From the NCBI RefSeq assembly GCF_014333525.1, contig NZ_JACSCX010000001.1:372001-436000 (forward strand): 64,000 bases of DNA. Reading direction: 5' to 3'. The position numbers and the translations under genes were made by a program. Positions 24,032-32,381 of the stretch are shown piece after piece. This stretch comes from Hymenobacter puniceus. Lineage in GTDB: Bacteria > Bacteroidota > Bacteroidia > Cytophagales > Hymenobacteraceae. Positions within the stretch are counted from its first letter, which is position 1; each line of letters starts with the position of its first letter. A model generated the notes under the pieces. The model had not been told where the DNA came from. It saw nothing but the letters and a program-made list of their open reading frames with translations, and ran no database searches.

Positions 24032-25183
24032 CTACTTGTAAATCTGAATCTGGCTTTTGCCATCTGCCTTGATAAACCCGCGGTACATCCCCTCCGAATT
24101 GAAAGGCATGGCAAGGTTGCCTTGCCGGTCCAAGGCAATCAGGCCACCGTCGCCGCCCATTTTGGCTACCTTATCGATGGTGGCTTGTGCGGCTTGCGCC
24201 ACGGGCTGCTGCTGAAACTCCACGCGGGCCGCTACGTCCCGGGCCACCGTCGCCCGGATAAAGTACTCGCCCCAGCCGGTGCACGACACGGCGCACGACT
24301 GATTATCGGCATAGGTACCGCAACCGATGATGGGCGCATCGCCGACGCGGCCGTAGCGCTTGTTGGTCATGCCGCCGGTGCTGGTGGCCGCAGCCAGGTT
24401 ACCATATTGGTCGAGAGCTACGGCTCCCACCGTCCCGTATTTCCTGCCCTCCGTGAAGATCAGACTGGCTTCCTCATTTTGGCTGGGCACGGAAACGGCG
24501 CTGGTGGGTTTTCCGGCCTTGGTTTTTACTTTCATCTTGGTGGGCGCTGCCGGAGCCGCTTTGGTAGGCGCATTCAGCTGATCGGGGGTGCCGGCGGCTC
24601 GGTCTTCAGCCAGCGCCTTCTGCAGCTGGTCGTAGCGGGCCTGAGTGAAGAAGTAGGAGGGCTCAACAATAACCAGCCCTTTTTCGCGGGCGAACTGCTC
24701 GGCGCCTGGTCCGGTCATCATTACGTGCTCCGACTTTTCCATCACGGCGCGGGCGGCCGTAATGGGGTTGCGTACGACCGTCACGCCGGCCACAGCGCCA
24801 GCCGCCATATTCTGGCCGCTCATGATGGCAGCATCCATTTCATTGCGGCCTTCGTGTGTAAACACGGCTCCCTTGCCCGCATTGAACAGCGGCGAGTCTT
24901 CCATTACGCGCACGCTGGCTTCTACAGCATCAAGCGAAGTTCCGCCACGCTTCAGAACGGCGTAGCCTGCCTGCAGGGCCTGGTTGAGGGCAGCGTTGTA
25001 GGCTTGCTCTTTTTCGGGCGTCATGTTGGCGCGCGTGATAGTGCCGGCTCCGCCATGAATGACGAGCGTAATGCGCGACGGATCGGGGGCAGCAGTAGGG
25101 GAAGCCGGAGCAGCAGATTGCGCGTGCAGCACGGCAGGTGTGGCCAGCAGGAGCAGCGCCAACAGACGGGTACGAAGAAGCAT
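24032..25183 (-). CDS. exported isoaspartyl peptidase / L-asparaginase (Ntn hydrolase, IaaA type)
   Basis: 383 residues with a signal peptide ending near AQSAA. The family hallmarks are VIHGGAGTI (41-49), GGTSLDAVEASVRVMEDSPLFNAGKGAVF, EMDAAIMSG, and the autocatalytic site KYGTVGAVALD, where T251 should become the N-terminal nucleophile after self-cleavage. GGMTNKRYGRVGDAPIIGCGTYAD and the C-terminal Gly-rich GGDGGLIALD complete the fold. It hydrolyses isoaspartyl dipeptides and L-asparagine. Before T251 lies a low-complexity Ala/Pro/Lys stretch (about 205-235), a linker expected to be loose in the precursor. Export suggests a role in scavenging peptides. Terminators lie on both sides. Confidence 0.92.
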   Translation of the reverse strand: MLLRTRLLALLLLATPAVLHAQSAAPASPTAAPDPSRITLVIHGGAGTITRANMTPEKEQAYNAALNQALQAGYAVLKRGGTSLDAVEASVRVMEDSPLFNAGKGAVFTHEGRNEMDAAIMSGQNMAAGAVAGVTVVRNPITAARAVMEKSEHVMMTGPGAEQFAREKGLVIVEPSYFFTQARYDQLQKALAEDRAAGTPDQLNAPTKAAPAAPTKMKVKTKAGKPTSAVSVPSQNEEASLIFTEGRKYGTVGAVALDQYGNLAAATSTGGMTNKRYGRVGDAPIIGCGTYADNQSCAVSCTGWGEYFIRATVARDVAARVEFQQQPVAQAAQATIDKVAKMGGDGGLIALDRQGNLAMPFNSEGMYRGFIKADGKSQIQIYK

Positions 25184-25232
25184 AGTGAGGCGGAAAATAG
25201 AGTGGACAGCAAACCGAATGCGGCCGTAAGAT

Positions 25233-25269
25233 AAAACCCCGCTCCGGACTATTGCCGGAGCGGGGTTTT
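25233..25269. terminator. intrinsic terminator of dsbD
   Basis: Perfect stem AAAACCCCGCTCCGG/CCGGAGCGGGGTTTT with a short loop, 23 bp past the minus-strand dsbD stop. Confidence 0.9.
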
Positions 25270-25291
25270 GCCGCTTTACACAGAAAAGAAA

Positions 25292-27493
25292 TTAAGGGTT
25301 TTTCTGGCGGTAGCGGGCCAGGCCGGCATCCAGGAACCGGATGAACGCCTCTACATCGGACTCGTAGGCGACGGGCGTGGCCAGCGTATGGGCCAGGTCG
25401 GCGGGAGCAGTCGGGTCGAGCAGCACGTAGAACGGCTGGGCGTTTACGTTGAAGCCGGAAAGCTGCAGATCCGCGTTTTTCTTGCCCAGCGTGGTTTTCT
25501 GCTTACTGTCGTAACTGGACGTATACCACTCGCTCTGCGGCAGGTCGGTTTTATCATCCACGTAAAGCGCTACCACTACAAAGTTGTCGCGGAGACGCTG
25601 TAGCACCCGCGGATCCTTCCAAACGGTGGCTTCCATCTTGCGGCAGTTCACGCAGGCGTGGCCGGTGAAATCAATGAACAGCGGCTTGCGCAGGGCGCGG
25701 GCGCACCGCTGGGCCTGTGCCAGATCGAAGTAGCCGCGCAGGCCGTGGGGCAACTCCAGAAACTCTTCGTAGCGGGGTGCTTCGCAGGCGGCGTTGAGGG
25801 GCGTAGCAGCCGCAGCGGGGCTGCCCACGGTACCGGCCAGCGAGAAGTCGTTGCGGCTCTGGGGAGGCAGGTAGCCGGCCAGCAGCGGCAGCGGCGCCCC
25901 AAACAGGCCCGGCACCAGGTAGGTCATAAAGCTGAAGGCCAGCACCGCCATCAGCAGGCGGCCGACGCTCAAGTGGGGCAGGTCGGAGTCGTGCGAGAGT
26001 TTGAAGCGGCCCAGCAGATACAAGCCCAGCAAGCCGGAAAGGGCAATCCAGAACACCAAGTACAGGTCGCGCGGGAGCAGGTTCCAGTGGTAGGCCAGGT
26101 CGGCCATGCTCAGGAATTTCAGGGCCAGCATCAGCTCCACGAAGCCCAGTACCACTTTCACGGTATTCAGCCAGCCACCGGAGCGGGGCAGGCTTTTCAG
26201 CCAGGCCGGGAAGATGGCAAACAGCGTAAACGGCAAGGCAAAGGCTAGCGAAAAGCCCAGCATCCCAATAACCGGCGTGAGGCGCTGGCCCTGCGCGGCC
26301 ATCGTCAGGATGGTGGCCACGATGGGGCCAGTGCACGAAAACGACACCACCACCAGCGTAAGGGCCATGAAAAACACGCCGCCCCAGCCGCCTTTGTCGG
26401 CTTGCGCGTCAATGCTATTGACCATGCCGTGGGGCAGCGTGATTTCAAATAAGCCCAAAAACGACAAGCCGAACACGATGAATACCGCGAAGAAAATCAG
26501 GTTGGGCAGCCAGTGCGTGCTGATCAGGTTGAGGCCGTCGGCCCCGAGCAGCACTGTCACGAGCAGCCCTACTACCACATAGATGAAGACGATGGACAGC
26601 CCGTAGACCACCGCCTTGAGGATGCCGCGCTGCCGGCTATCGGAGCCACTCGTGAAAAACGACACAGTCATCGGAATCAGCGGAAACACACAGGGCGTGA
26701 TGAGCGCGCCCAAACCGAACAGGAAAGCACCGAAGGCAAATCCCAGCAGCCCTGTTTTGCCGGCATCTGTGGGCACAGTTGCGGTGGCCGGAGCTGCTTC
26801 GGCAGTAGCAGCCGTAGTAGCCTCCGCGACGGTAGCAGCAGTGTCAGTAATAGCCGCAGCTGTTGCTGGTGGCCCGGCAGCCGTGTCAACGGAAGGGGCA
26901 GCTACGCCTGGCACAGTAGTGGCCGCAGTGGCCGCAGGGCTGGCAGGGGAGGCAGCAGCGGGCGGGGTAGCAGCCGGAGGAGCAGTTGCCGCCGCAATGG
27001 CCGTGCCCGTCACCTGAAGAGGACCAAAACTCAGGTTTTCCTCGCCTGGAATGCAGCGCCCATCGATATCGGTGCAGGTCTGGTACTCCACATTGGCCTG
27101 CACCGTGAGGGCGCCAGGCTGCAGCAGCCGGATACGCTGGCGTATCTGGCCGGTTTTATCGAAGTAAGTGATGTCGCCTTTGAAAACGTCGTCGTACTTC
27201 TTCTTGGAATTAATGGATTTTGGCTTGCCTACCAGCTCGTAGGCCGGGCTCTTAGTGAAGCTGAACGTGAATACCGTGGGCCCCAGGTCGGGGTCGAAAT
27301 CGGTGGCGTAGAGGTGCCACTTGTCGTCGATGCGGGCATTGACAATAAGGTCGACCTCCTCCCCCACTTTGGCCGTTGGCTGGCTTAGGGCTACGCTCAG
27401 CTTGGTAGGTGTCAGGATCTGGGCGGCAGCACTGCCGGCCATGCTTAGCACGAGCAGTAACGGCAGCAGGAAATAAGTGCGGAAAAACATCAT
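25292..27493 (-). CDS. dsbD: thiol:disulfide interchange protein DsbD
   Basis: 733 residues. A signal peptide (to about 25) precedes a periplasmic DsbD-alpha-like domain (30-170) with its cysteines in YQTCTDIDGRCIPGEENL. A long Ala/Thr/Pro linker (about 175-245) follows. The transmembrane core has about eight helices (ALITPCVFPLIPMTVSFFTS with its Cys; SFSCTGPIVATIL with the paired Cys). The C-terminal thioredoxin-like domain carries FTGHACVNCRKME (CVNC). DsbD passes electrons from cytoplasmic thioredoxin to periplasmic thiol proteins. All three cysteine pairs are present, so it should be active. The expanded low-complexity linker is the only oddity. Confidence 0.93.
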   Translation of the reverse strand: MMFFRTYFLLPLLLVLSMAGSAAAQILTPTKLSVALSQPTAKVGEEVDLIVNARIDDKWHLYATDFDPDLGPTVFTFSFTKSPAYELVGKPKSINSKKKYDDVFKGDITYFDKTGQIRQRIRLLQPGALTVQANVEYQTCTDIDGRCIPGEENLSFGPLQVTGTAIAAATAPPAATPPAAASPASPAATAATTVPGVAAPSVDTAAGPPATAAAITDTAATVAEATTAATAEAAPATATVPTDAGKTGLLGFAFGAFLFGLGALITPCVFPLIPMTVSFFTSGSDSRQRGILKAVVYGLSIVFIYVVVGLLVTVLLGADGLNLISTHWLPNLIFFAVFIVFGLSFLGLFEITLPHGMVNSIDAQADKGGWGGVFFMALTLVVVSFSCTGPIVATILTMAAQGQRLTPVIGMLGFSLAFALPFTLFAIFPAWLKSLPRSGGWLNTVKVVLGFVELMLALKFLSMADLAYHWNLLPRDLYLVFWIALSGLLGLYLLGRFKLSHDSDLPHLSVGRLLMAVLAFSFMTYLVPGLFGAPLPLLAGYLPPQSRNDFSLAGTVGSPAAAATPLNAACEAPRYEEFLELPHGLRGYFDLAQAQRCARALRKPLFIDFTGHACVNCRKMEATVWKDPRVLQRLRDNFVVVALYVDDKTDLPQSEWYTSSYDSKQKTTLGKKNADLQLSGFNVNAQPFYVLLDPTAPADLAHTLATPVAYESDVEAFIRFLDAGLARYRQKNP

Positions 27494-27638
27494 CGAAAAG
27501 AAAAACAGCGAAAAGGCAGGCCGGCAAAGGTCGGTAGAAACCCTAACAGCCGGGCGAGTTTACCGGTTTTTTAGTGCCGGACTGTGCGCACCCACAGACA
27601 AAGGCGGGCGTGGAGCCAACTGCTTATCGGGAATCACG

Positions 27639-27646
27639 TACTTTTG
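27639..27646 (+). promoter_or_regulatory. -7 promoter element of the CNNM/CBS gene
   Basis: TACTTTTG fits TAnnTTTG exactly, 45 bp before the ATG at 27692. Confidence 0.5.
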
Positions 27647-27691
27647 TAGCATAAAGGCAGCTGGGCCGCGTGAGCCCGAGTTGCCGCACCT

Positions 27692-29026
27692 ATGATCTTA
27701 AATATCGTTTTTACTGTTCTGCTGGTATTGCTGAACGGTTTTTTTGTGGCAGCAGAATTTGCTTTCGTTAAAGTTCGCCCGTCGCAGATAGACATCAAAG
27801 CGCAGAGCGGCAACCGCTTAGCTAAACTTGTGCAGAGCATGCTGCACGACCTCAACTACTACCTCTCAGCTACGCAGCTCGGCATTACGGTGGCGTCGCT
27901 GGCGCTGGGTTGGGTGGGCGAAAGTGTGGTAGCGGCCGTGGTGCTAGCTATCATCGACCAGTTGGGCCTGACGCTCACACCGACGCTGGTTCACCAGATT
28001 GCCATTGCTACGTCGTTTACGCTCATCACCATCATGCACATTGTGCTAGGCGAGCAGGCCCCTAAAGTGTTGGCTATTCAGAAGCCTGAAACCACTTCTA
28101 TGGCTATTGCCATTCCACTGCGGGCCTTCGCCTTCATTACTTTCCCGCTGATCTGGGTGCTTGACCGGCTGTCGAACATGGTGGCGGGTTTGTTTGGGGG
28201 CAATGCCACTCATGGATCGGAAGTGCATACCTCGGAAGAGCTGCGTTTGCTGCTCGACCAAAGCAAGCAGAGCGGGGAAATTCAGGAATCAGAGCATGAG
28301 CTGCTGGAAAACGTGTTCGAGTTCAACGACCGGATGGTGAAGCAGATTATGGTACCCCGCACCAAGCTGGCTGCCATCGACGTGAATACGCCTCAGGATG
28401 GCATTCTGGAAATGGTGTACAACGAAGGCTATTCGCGCATTCCGGTGTTTGAAGGCAATATCGACAATATCGTGGGGGTGCTTTATGTCAAGGACCTGCT
28501 GCAGATCATCCGGCGCAATGATGCCATTGAGCTGCCTAAGATTATGCGGCCGGCTTACTTCGTGCCTGAAACCAAGAAAATCAACCGGCTGCTGCGCCAG
28601 TTTCAGCGCAAGCACATGCACATGGCCATCGTATCAGACGAGTTCGGCGGCGTATCGGGCATTGTGACCATCGAGGACATTATGGAAGAGCTGGTAGGCG
28701 AAATCCAGGACGAGTACGACAACGAGGTGCCGGTGGTAGAGAAGGTTTCCTCCACTGAATTCCGTGTCAATACTTCTACCTCTATTTCCGACGCCAACGA
28801 ATACTTACCTCATCCACTGCCCGAGGGCGAAGACTACGAAACAGTTGGTGGCCTGCTGAACGTCATCTACGGCAATATCCCGGAGGTAGGCGACGTGGCC
28901 GTGCTCGACAGCTACGAGTTCCGGGTGCTGAAACGCTCCCGCCGTTCCGTGGAACTGGTCCAGCTGCGCGTCACGACTGAGGCCGAGCGCGAAGAGCAGG
29001 AAGACGAAGGGCTACAGGCTTTATAA
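27692..29026 (+). CDS. CNNM/CorC-HlyC family membrane protein with CBS domains
   Basis: 444 residues. The N-terminal DUF21/CNNM membrane domain (1-190, about four helices) has VLLNGFFVAAEFAFVKVRPS and YLSATQLGITVASLALGWVG. A CBS pair follows (about 205-325): MVKQIMVPRTKLAAIDVNTP, SRIPVFEGNIDNIVGVLYVK, HMAIVSDEFGGVSGIVTIED. The C-terminal CorC_HlyC domain (about 345-430) is also complete. Relatives are Mg2+/Co2+ efflux or transport proteins; the old name hemolysin is misleading. Monocistronic, with its own promoter and a very long hairpin 2 bp after the stop codon. Confidence 0.95.
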   Translation: MILNIVFTVLLVLLNGFFVAAEFAFVKVRPSQIDIKAQSGNRLAKLVQSMLHDLNYYLSATQLGITVASLALGWVGESVVAAVVLAIIDQLGLTLTPTLVHQIAIATSFTLITIMHIVLGEQAPKVLAIQKPETTSMAIAIPLRAFAFITFPLIWVLDRLSNMVAGLFGGNATHGSEVHTSEELRLLLDQSKQSGEIQESEHELLENVFEFNDRMVKQIMVPRTKLAAIDVNTPQDGILEMVYNEGYSRIPVFEGNIDNIVGVLYVKDLLQIIRRNDAIELPKIMRPAYFVPETKKINRLLRQFQRKHMHMAIVSDEFGGVSGIVTIEDIMEELVGEIQDEYDNEVPVVEKVSSTEFRVNTSTSISDANEYLPHPLPEGEDYETVGGLLNVIYGNIPEVGDVAVLDSYEFRVLKRSRRSVELVQLRVTTEAEREEQEDEGLQAL

Positions 29027-29028
29027 AA

Positions 29029-29106
29029 GTCACAATCCTGATGACAGCAAAAGAAAGGCCGCCCGGTTTCGGGCGGCCTTTCTTTTGCTGTCATCAGGAT
29101 TGTGAC
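29029..29106. terminator. 37-bp perfect hairpin between convergent genes
   Basis: Arms 29029-29065 and 29070-29106 are exact reverse complements of 37 nt with a 4-nt loop. It begins 2 bp after the CNNM stop and ends 2 bp before the stop of the minus-strand lipoprotein gene, and includes A- and T-rich blocks in the stem. It must end both transcripts, but the length is exceptional for a terminator. Confidence 0.85.
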
Positions 29107-29108
29107 GC

Positions 29109-29627
29109 CTAGCTGCTGATCAGGGCAATAATCAACATAACCAAGCCGACCAAGAACACCACGCCGCCGATGGTGGCCACGAAGTTGGTGCCCCCGATAA
29201 GTCCACCAATCAGTAAAATTACGAGGCCAATACCCATAATGAGCCCTGCTCTCCCGGCCTTCGACTGTACCTGGTCTGCCTGCGCAGCTTCGGTATGACG
29301 GGCCTGAAGCTTTTTGGCGAGCTTGGTTGCTACGGCTTTCTGCACACCAGCCAGCTTGGTAGGTTTAGCAGGTTTAGCCACGGCTGCTGGTTGGGCCGGA
29401 GCAGGAGTAAGGGGCGTAGCTGCCACCTTTGCTATAGCAACTGCAGTTGGCTGAATGGCAGCAGCCACTACTTCTGTATTTGCTATGGGCGCAGATACTA
29501 CCGTAGCAGATTGTGCTGTGTGGTAAGAGCCTGTACCAGGCTTGAAAGTATAGTCGGAGCGGCTGCACGACGAAAGAGACAAACCAGCCAGTAAAGCCAG
29601 CGAGCAATAGGAATAGATTTTTTTCAT
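29109..29627 (-). CDS. putative lipoprotein with C-terminal membrane hairpin
   Basis: 172 residues. The signal ends in a lipobox (LAGLSLSSC, Cys about 21). A low-complexity Ala/Thr/Val/Pro region (about 35-115) links to a basic segment (KAVATKLAKKLQARHTEAAQ) and two hydrophobic stretches (AGLIMGIGLVILLIGGLIGG and a second one ending VGLVMLIIALISS). The design parallels the protein at 18158-18679, and together they may form a small family of lipoproteins with a tail hairpin. Function unknown. Confidence 0.65.
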   Translation of the reverse strand: MKKIYSYCSLALLAGLSLSSCSRSDYTFKPGTGSYHTAQSATVVSAPIANTEVVAAAIQPTAVAIAKVAATPLTPAPAQPAAVAKPAKPTKLAGVQKAVATKLAKKLQARHTEAAQADQVQSKAGRAGLIMGIGLVILLIGGLIGGTNFVATIGGVVFLVGLVMLIIALISS

Positions 29628-29761
29628 GCAAAAATCAATAAAAGTGAAGAAGCAAAACCCAAATGCGGGCGAAATACCCCCGATAGGTGGCTGGTAGCAA
29701 AACTAAATAAGTTCACTGTATTACAGCACCTGGATTCTGCACTATTTCCTACTGGTTGCAC

Positions 29762-30292
29762 TTAAATATTTTGTGGCTTTCCGCTAAACCAGCTGGCATA
29801 TAGCACATAATTATCAGCAGTGCGTAGCATGTTGGCGCGCTGCTCATCCGTTACGGGCTTGATGCGGCGGGCGGGCACGCCAGCGTAGAGGTAGCCCGGT
29901 TCGCACCGCGTGTTTTCCAGCACCACAGCCCCGGCCGCCACAATGCAGCCCGCACCCACCACGGCGTGGTCCATCACAATGGCGCCCATGCCAATCAGCA
30001 CATCGTCCTCGACGGTGCAGCCGTGCACAATGGCTTTGTGCCCGATGCTCACGCGCGACCCAATGGTGGTAGCCGCTTTCTGGTAAGTGCAGTGCAGCAC
30101 TGCGCCATCCTGCACGTTGGTTTTGTCGCCAATGCGGATGGCGTTGACGTCGCCGCGGATAACGGCGTTGAACCAGACCGTGCAGTTCGCGCCCAGCGTC
30201 ACGTCGCCGACGATGGTGGCGTTGTCGGCCACGTAGCAGTCGGCAGGAATTTGGGGGTGTTTGCCCTGAACGGGCAGAATGAGAGCCGGCAT
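29762..30292 (-). CDS. gamma-carbonic anhydrase family (hexapeptide-repeat) protein
   Basis: 176 residues made of left-handed beta-helix hexapeptides (NATIVGDVTLGANCTVWFNA, VIRGDVNAIRIGDKTNVQDG). The metal-binding histidines of the gamma-CA group are in place: H67 (AVLHC), H85 and H90 (IGHKAIVHG). The C-terminal helix (PVTDEQRANMLRTADNYVLY) is typical of the YrdA/PaaY type. Many members are trimeric with weak or no carbonic anhydrase activity. A TAGATTTG -7 element lies upstream at 30320-30327. Confidence 0.9.
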   Translation of the reverse strand: MPALILPVQGKHPQIPADCYVADNATIVGDVTLGANCTVWFNAVIRGDVNAIRIGDKTNVQDGAVLHCTYQKAATTIGSRVSIGHKAIVHGCTVEDDVLIGMGAIVMDHAVVGAGCIVAAGAVVLENTRCEPGYLYAGVPARRIKPVTDEQRANMLRTADNYVLYASWFSGKPQNI

Positions 30293-30319
30293 AGAAATGA
30301 GCAGCTAGTGAGTGATACG

Positions 30320-30327
30320 CAAATCTA
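30320..30327 (-). promoter_or_regulatory. -7 promoter element of the gamma-CA gene
   Basis: TAGATTTG on the minus strand matches TAnnTTTG, 28 bp upstream of the start. Confidence 0.45.
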
Positions 30328-30370
30328 CTTGTTGGCAGCCGGGTTATGCCTACTTTCTGCCTACCTGGGT

Positions 30371-31354
30371 TTAGCGCGCCAGCATGCGTTTCCAGGTGCC
30401 TTTGGTCCAGTTGTATTTCAGGGTGCTGGGCAGCGCCTGCCAGAAGTACTTGCTGGTTTCGACGGCGAAGCTGGGCTGCATGTAGCAGTTGATGGTGCAG
30501 CCTTCGCACTGCGGCAGGCGGCCTTCCAACGCTACCAAACGACCTACTTCAGGCGCATGGTACAGGTCATAGAGCTGGCCGTTGATGGGAAACTTCTGCT
30601 CGCCGAGGTGGTAGCAGGGCAGCACCAGCTCGTTGCTGGGTGAAATGACCAGCGTGGTGCTGGCCGCCCGGCATACGGGTGCCGCCACGTGGTTGCCGCC
30701 GTCGCGCCGCAGCGCAATAAAGGCCTCATTCAGATATACACCCTTGCGCTTGCCGAAGGCCGAGAGGTAATCCAGTTCGGCGGGCGTCAGCTGCTCGCCG
30801 GTTTCCACTGTATTGTACTCAAAGGCCGGGTTCAGAATCAGCACCAAGCCATTGGGCTGGGCAATGTCGCGGTACACAGCTTCCAGCTCGTGCAGATTTT
30901 CGCGAAATACCGTGAACAGAATATCGGGCCGCTCACCCAGCTCCCGGGCCACCCGAATGCTTTCCAGCACGAAATCGAAGCAAGCCACACCCCGCCCCTT
31001 GTCGTGCACTTCTTTCTCCGACGAATCGAGGGAGAAATGCAGCATATCTACTTTGCCGCGCAGCTTCTCGGCGTATTTGGGGTAGAGCAGACAGTTGGTG
31101 GTGAGCGTCGTGATGAAGCCCATGTCGTGCGCCAAACTCACAAACTCATGAATCTGGCGATGCAGCAGCGGCTCACCACCCGTAAAATCCACCACCGATA
31201 CGCCTAGTCGCTTCAGGTCGCGCAGGTTGCGCTCCACGTCTTCCAGCGTAATGTAGGGCGAGGGTTTTTCCCAAATGTCGCAGAACGAGCAGCGCGCATT
31301 ACACCGGTACGTGACGTAGTAATTGCACAAAACCGGGTGATTCACTAAACGCAT
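30371..31354 (-). CDS. radical SAM enzyme with SPASM-like C-terminal cysteines
   Basis: I start at the ATG at 31354 (MRLVNHPVLCNYYVTYRCNA); the open frame extends 240 bp upstream but through the palindrome at 31360-31445 and is not protein-like. The 327-residue enzyme has CNARCSFC (C18, C22, C25), which binds the 4Fe-4S cluster for radical SAM chemistry, and the DFTGGEPLLH motif. Late cysteines (VCRAAS, LPCYHLG, CEGCTINC) suggest an auxiliary SPASM/Twitch cluster. Such enzymes modify peptides, sulfatases or small molecules; no precursor peptide is next to it, so the substrate is open. It ends with a Lys/Arg-rich tail (KGTWKRMLAR). Confidence 0.85.
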   Translation of the reverse strand: MRLVNHPVLCNYYVTYRCNARCSFCDIWEKPSPYITLEDVERNLRDLKRLGVSVVDFTGGEPLLHRQIHEFVSLAHDMGFITTLTTNCLLYPKYAEKLRGKVDMLHFSLDSSEKEVHDKGRGVACFDFVLESIRVARELGERPDILFTVFRENLHELEAVYRDIAQPNGLVLILNPAFEYNTVETGEQLTPAELDYLSAFGKRKGVYLNEAFIALRRDGGNHVAAPVCRAASTTLVISPSNELVLPCYHLGEQKFPINGQLYDLYHAPEVGRLVALEGRLPQCEGCTINCYMQPSFAVETSKYFWQALPSTLKYNWTKGTWKRMLAR

Positions 31355-31359
31355 GCTTT

Positions 31360-31445
31360 CGTTTTTCGTGATTTGTTGTTCGTTGTTTGTTTCAGGCTGT
31401 TCGACAAACTCTCCGCAAAGAACGAACAACAAACTCCGAAAAACG
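31360..31445. repeat. imperfect inverted repeat between radical SAM and endonuclease genes
   Basis: 25-nt arms (31360-31384 and 31421-31445) pair at about 22 positions around a 36-nt centre. It starts 5 bp upstream of the radical SAM ATG and ends 1 bp before the endonuclease stop. It looks like an inserted palindromic element. Confidence 0.6.
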
Positions 31446-31446
31446 A

Positions 31447-32214
31447 TTAATGCGCCAGCGCACCCCAGGCCGTGTCCCACTTGGCAGGCGTGGCGGCTAG
31501 TGCCTCGGGCGTGGCCGGACCGTAGTGCTCCAGATAGTAATTGCAGAAGCCTTTCAGCGGGCAGCGCGCACAGTCGGGCTTGCTGAAAAAGCATACCTTC
31601 TGCCCATGCCAGTAGTTGTGTTTATGGAAGTTAAGCAGCACCAGCGCATCTTTCGGAAGGTGCTCCAGCAGCACCTGGTGGGCTTTGTCGGCGGAGGCCT
31701 TGGGACCAATCATGCCCACGCGCTGCGCAATGCGGTGCACGTGCGTATCAATGGGCAGCACGGGCTTATGGAAGTTGAAGAGCAGCACCAGTGAGGCCGT
31801 TTTCAGGCCGATGCCCGGCATATCGTTCAGCCACGCCATGCCCTTTTCCGTCGGCCAGTCGGCCAGAAAGTCCAGCTCGAAAGCACCACGCTCTGCCCAG
31901 ATCCGGCGCAGAATCTCCTGGATACGGGGCGCCTGCGTATCAGGCCAGCGGGTGGTCCGGATGGCGTGGGCCAGCTCGGCGGTGGGCGCCGCCAGCACAC
32001 CGGCCCAGTCGCCGAAGGCTTCCAGCATCCGGTCGTAGGCCAGCTCCTCATCGGCGTGCGTGGTCCGGTGCGACAACACCGTGGAAATCAGCTCCCGCAT
32101 GGGCGTGCGGCGGGCAGTATCCAGTGCCAGTGGCGGATAAAATTCGTTCAGCAGCAGATGGTCTTGCCAGGTTTTTTCGGCAGCGGGCGAGGCGTAGGTG
32201 GCGGCGGTAGGCAT
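31447..32214 (-). CDS. endonuclease III-family DNA glycosylase/AP lyase
   Basis: 255 residues. The helix-hairpin-helix reads LNDMPGIGLKTASLVLLFNF with the catalytic Lys K138, and the catalytic Asp is D156 in LPIDTHVHRIAQ. The C-terminal 4Fe-4S loop has C208, C215, C218 and C224 with the classical 6-2-5 spacing. These residues point to a bifunctional base-excision glycosylase acting on oxidised pyrimidines. It is a little longer than E. coli Nth (211 residues). It precedes the radical SAM gene on the same strand, but a palindrome lies between them. Confidence 0.92.
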   Translation of the reverse strand: MPTAATYASPAAEKTWQDHLLLNEFYPPLALDTARRTPMRELISTVLSHRTTHADEELAYDRMLEAFGDWAGVLAAPTAELAHAIRTTRWPDTQAPRIQEILRRIWAERGAFELDFLADWPTEKGMAWLNDMPGIGLKTASLVLLFNFHKPVLPIDTHVHRIAQRVGMIGPKASADKAHQVLLEHLPKDALVLLNFHKHNYWHGQKVCFFSKPDCARCPLKGFCNYYLEHYGPATPEALAATPAKWDTAWGALAH

Positions 32215-32312
32215 GCCTGCTTGTACCTGCTGCCTCAGTCCGGGGTTGCGCTAACCACTCAACTCTTTGCCAGCCCATGTTTACTTAACCGTCTTACCAG
32301 ATAGCTGGAAAC

Positions 32313-32346
32313 AAAAACGGCGACTCTGTGCAGAGTCGCCGTTTTT
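32313..32346. terminator. intrinsic terminator of the OmpA-family gene at 32382
   Basis: Perfect 16-bp stem (AAAAACGGCGACTCTG and its complement) with a 2-nt loop, 35 bp past the minus-strand stop; T-run in both directions. Confidence 0.9.
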
Positions 32347-32381
32347 CAGACTGAGGTGCTGTAGCCCGTAGCGACAGCAGC

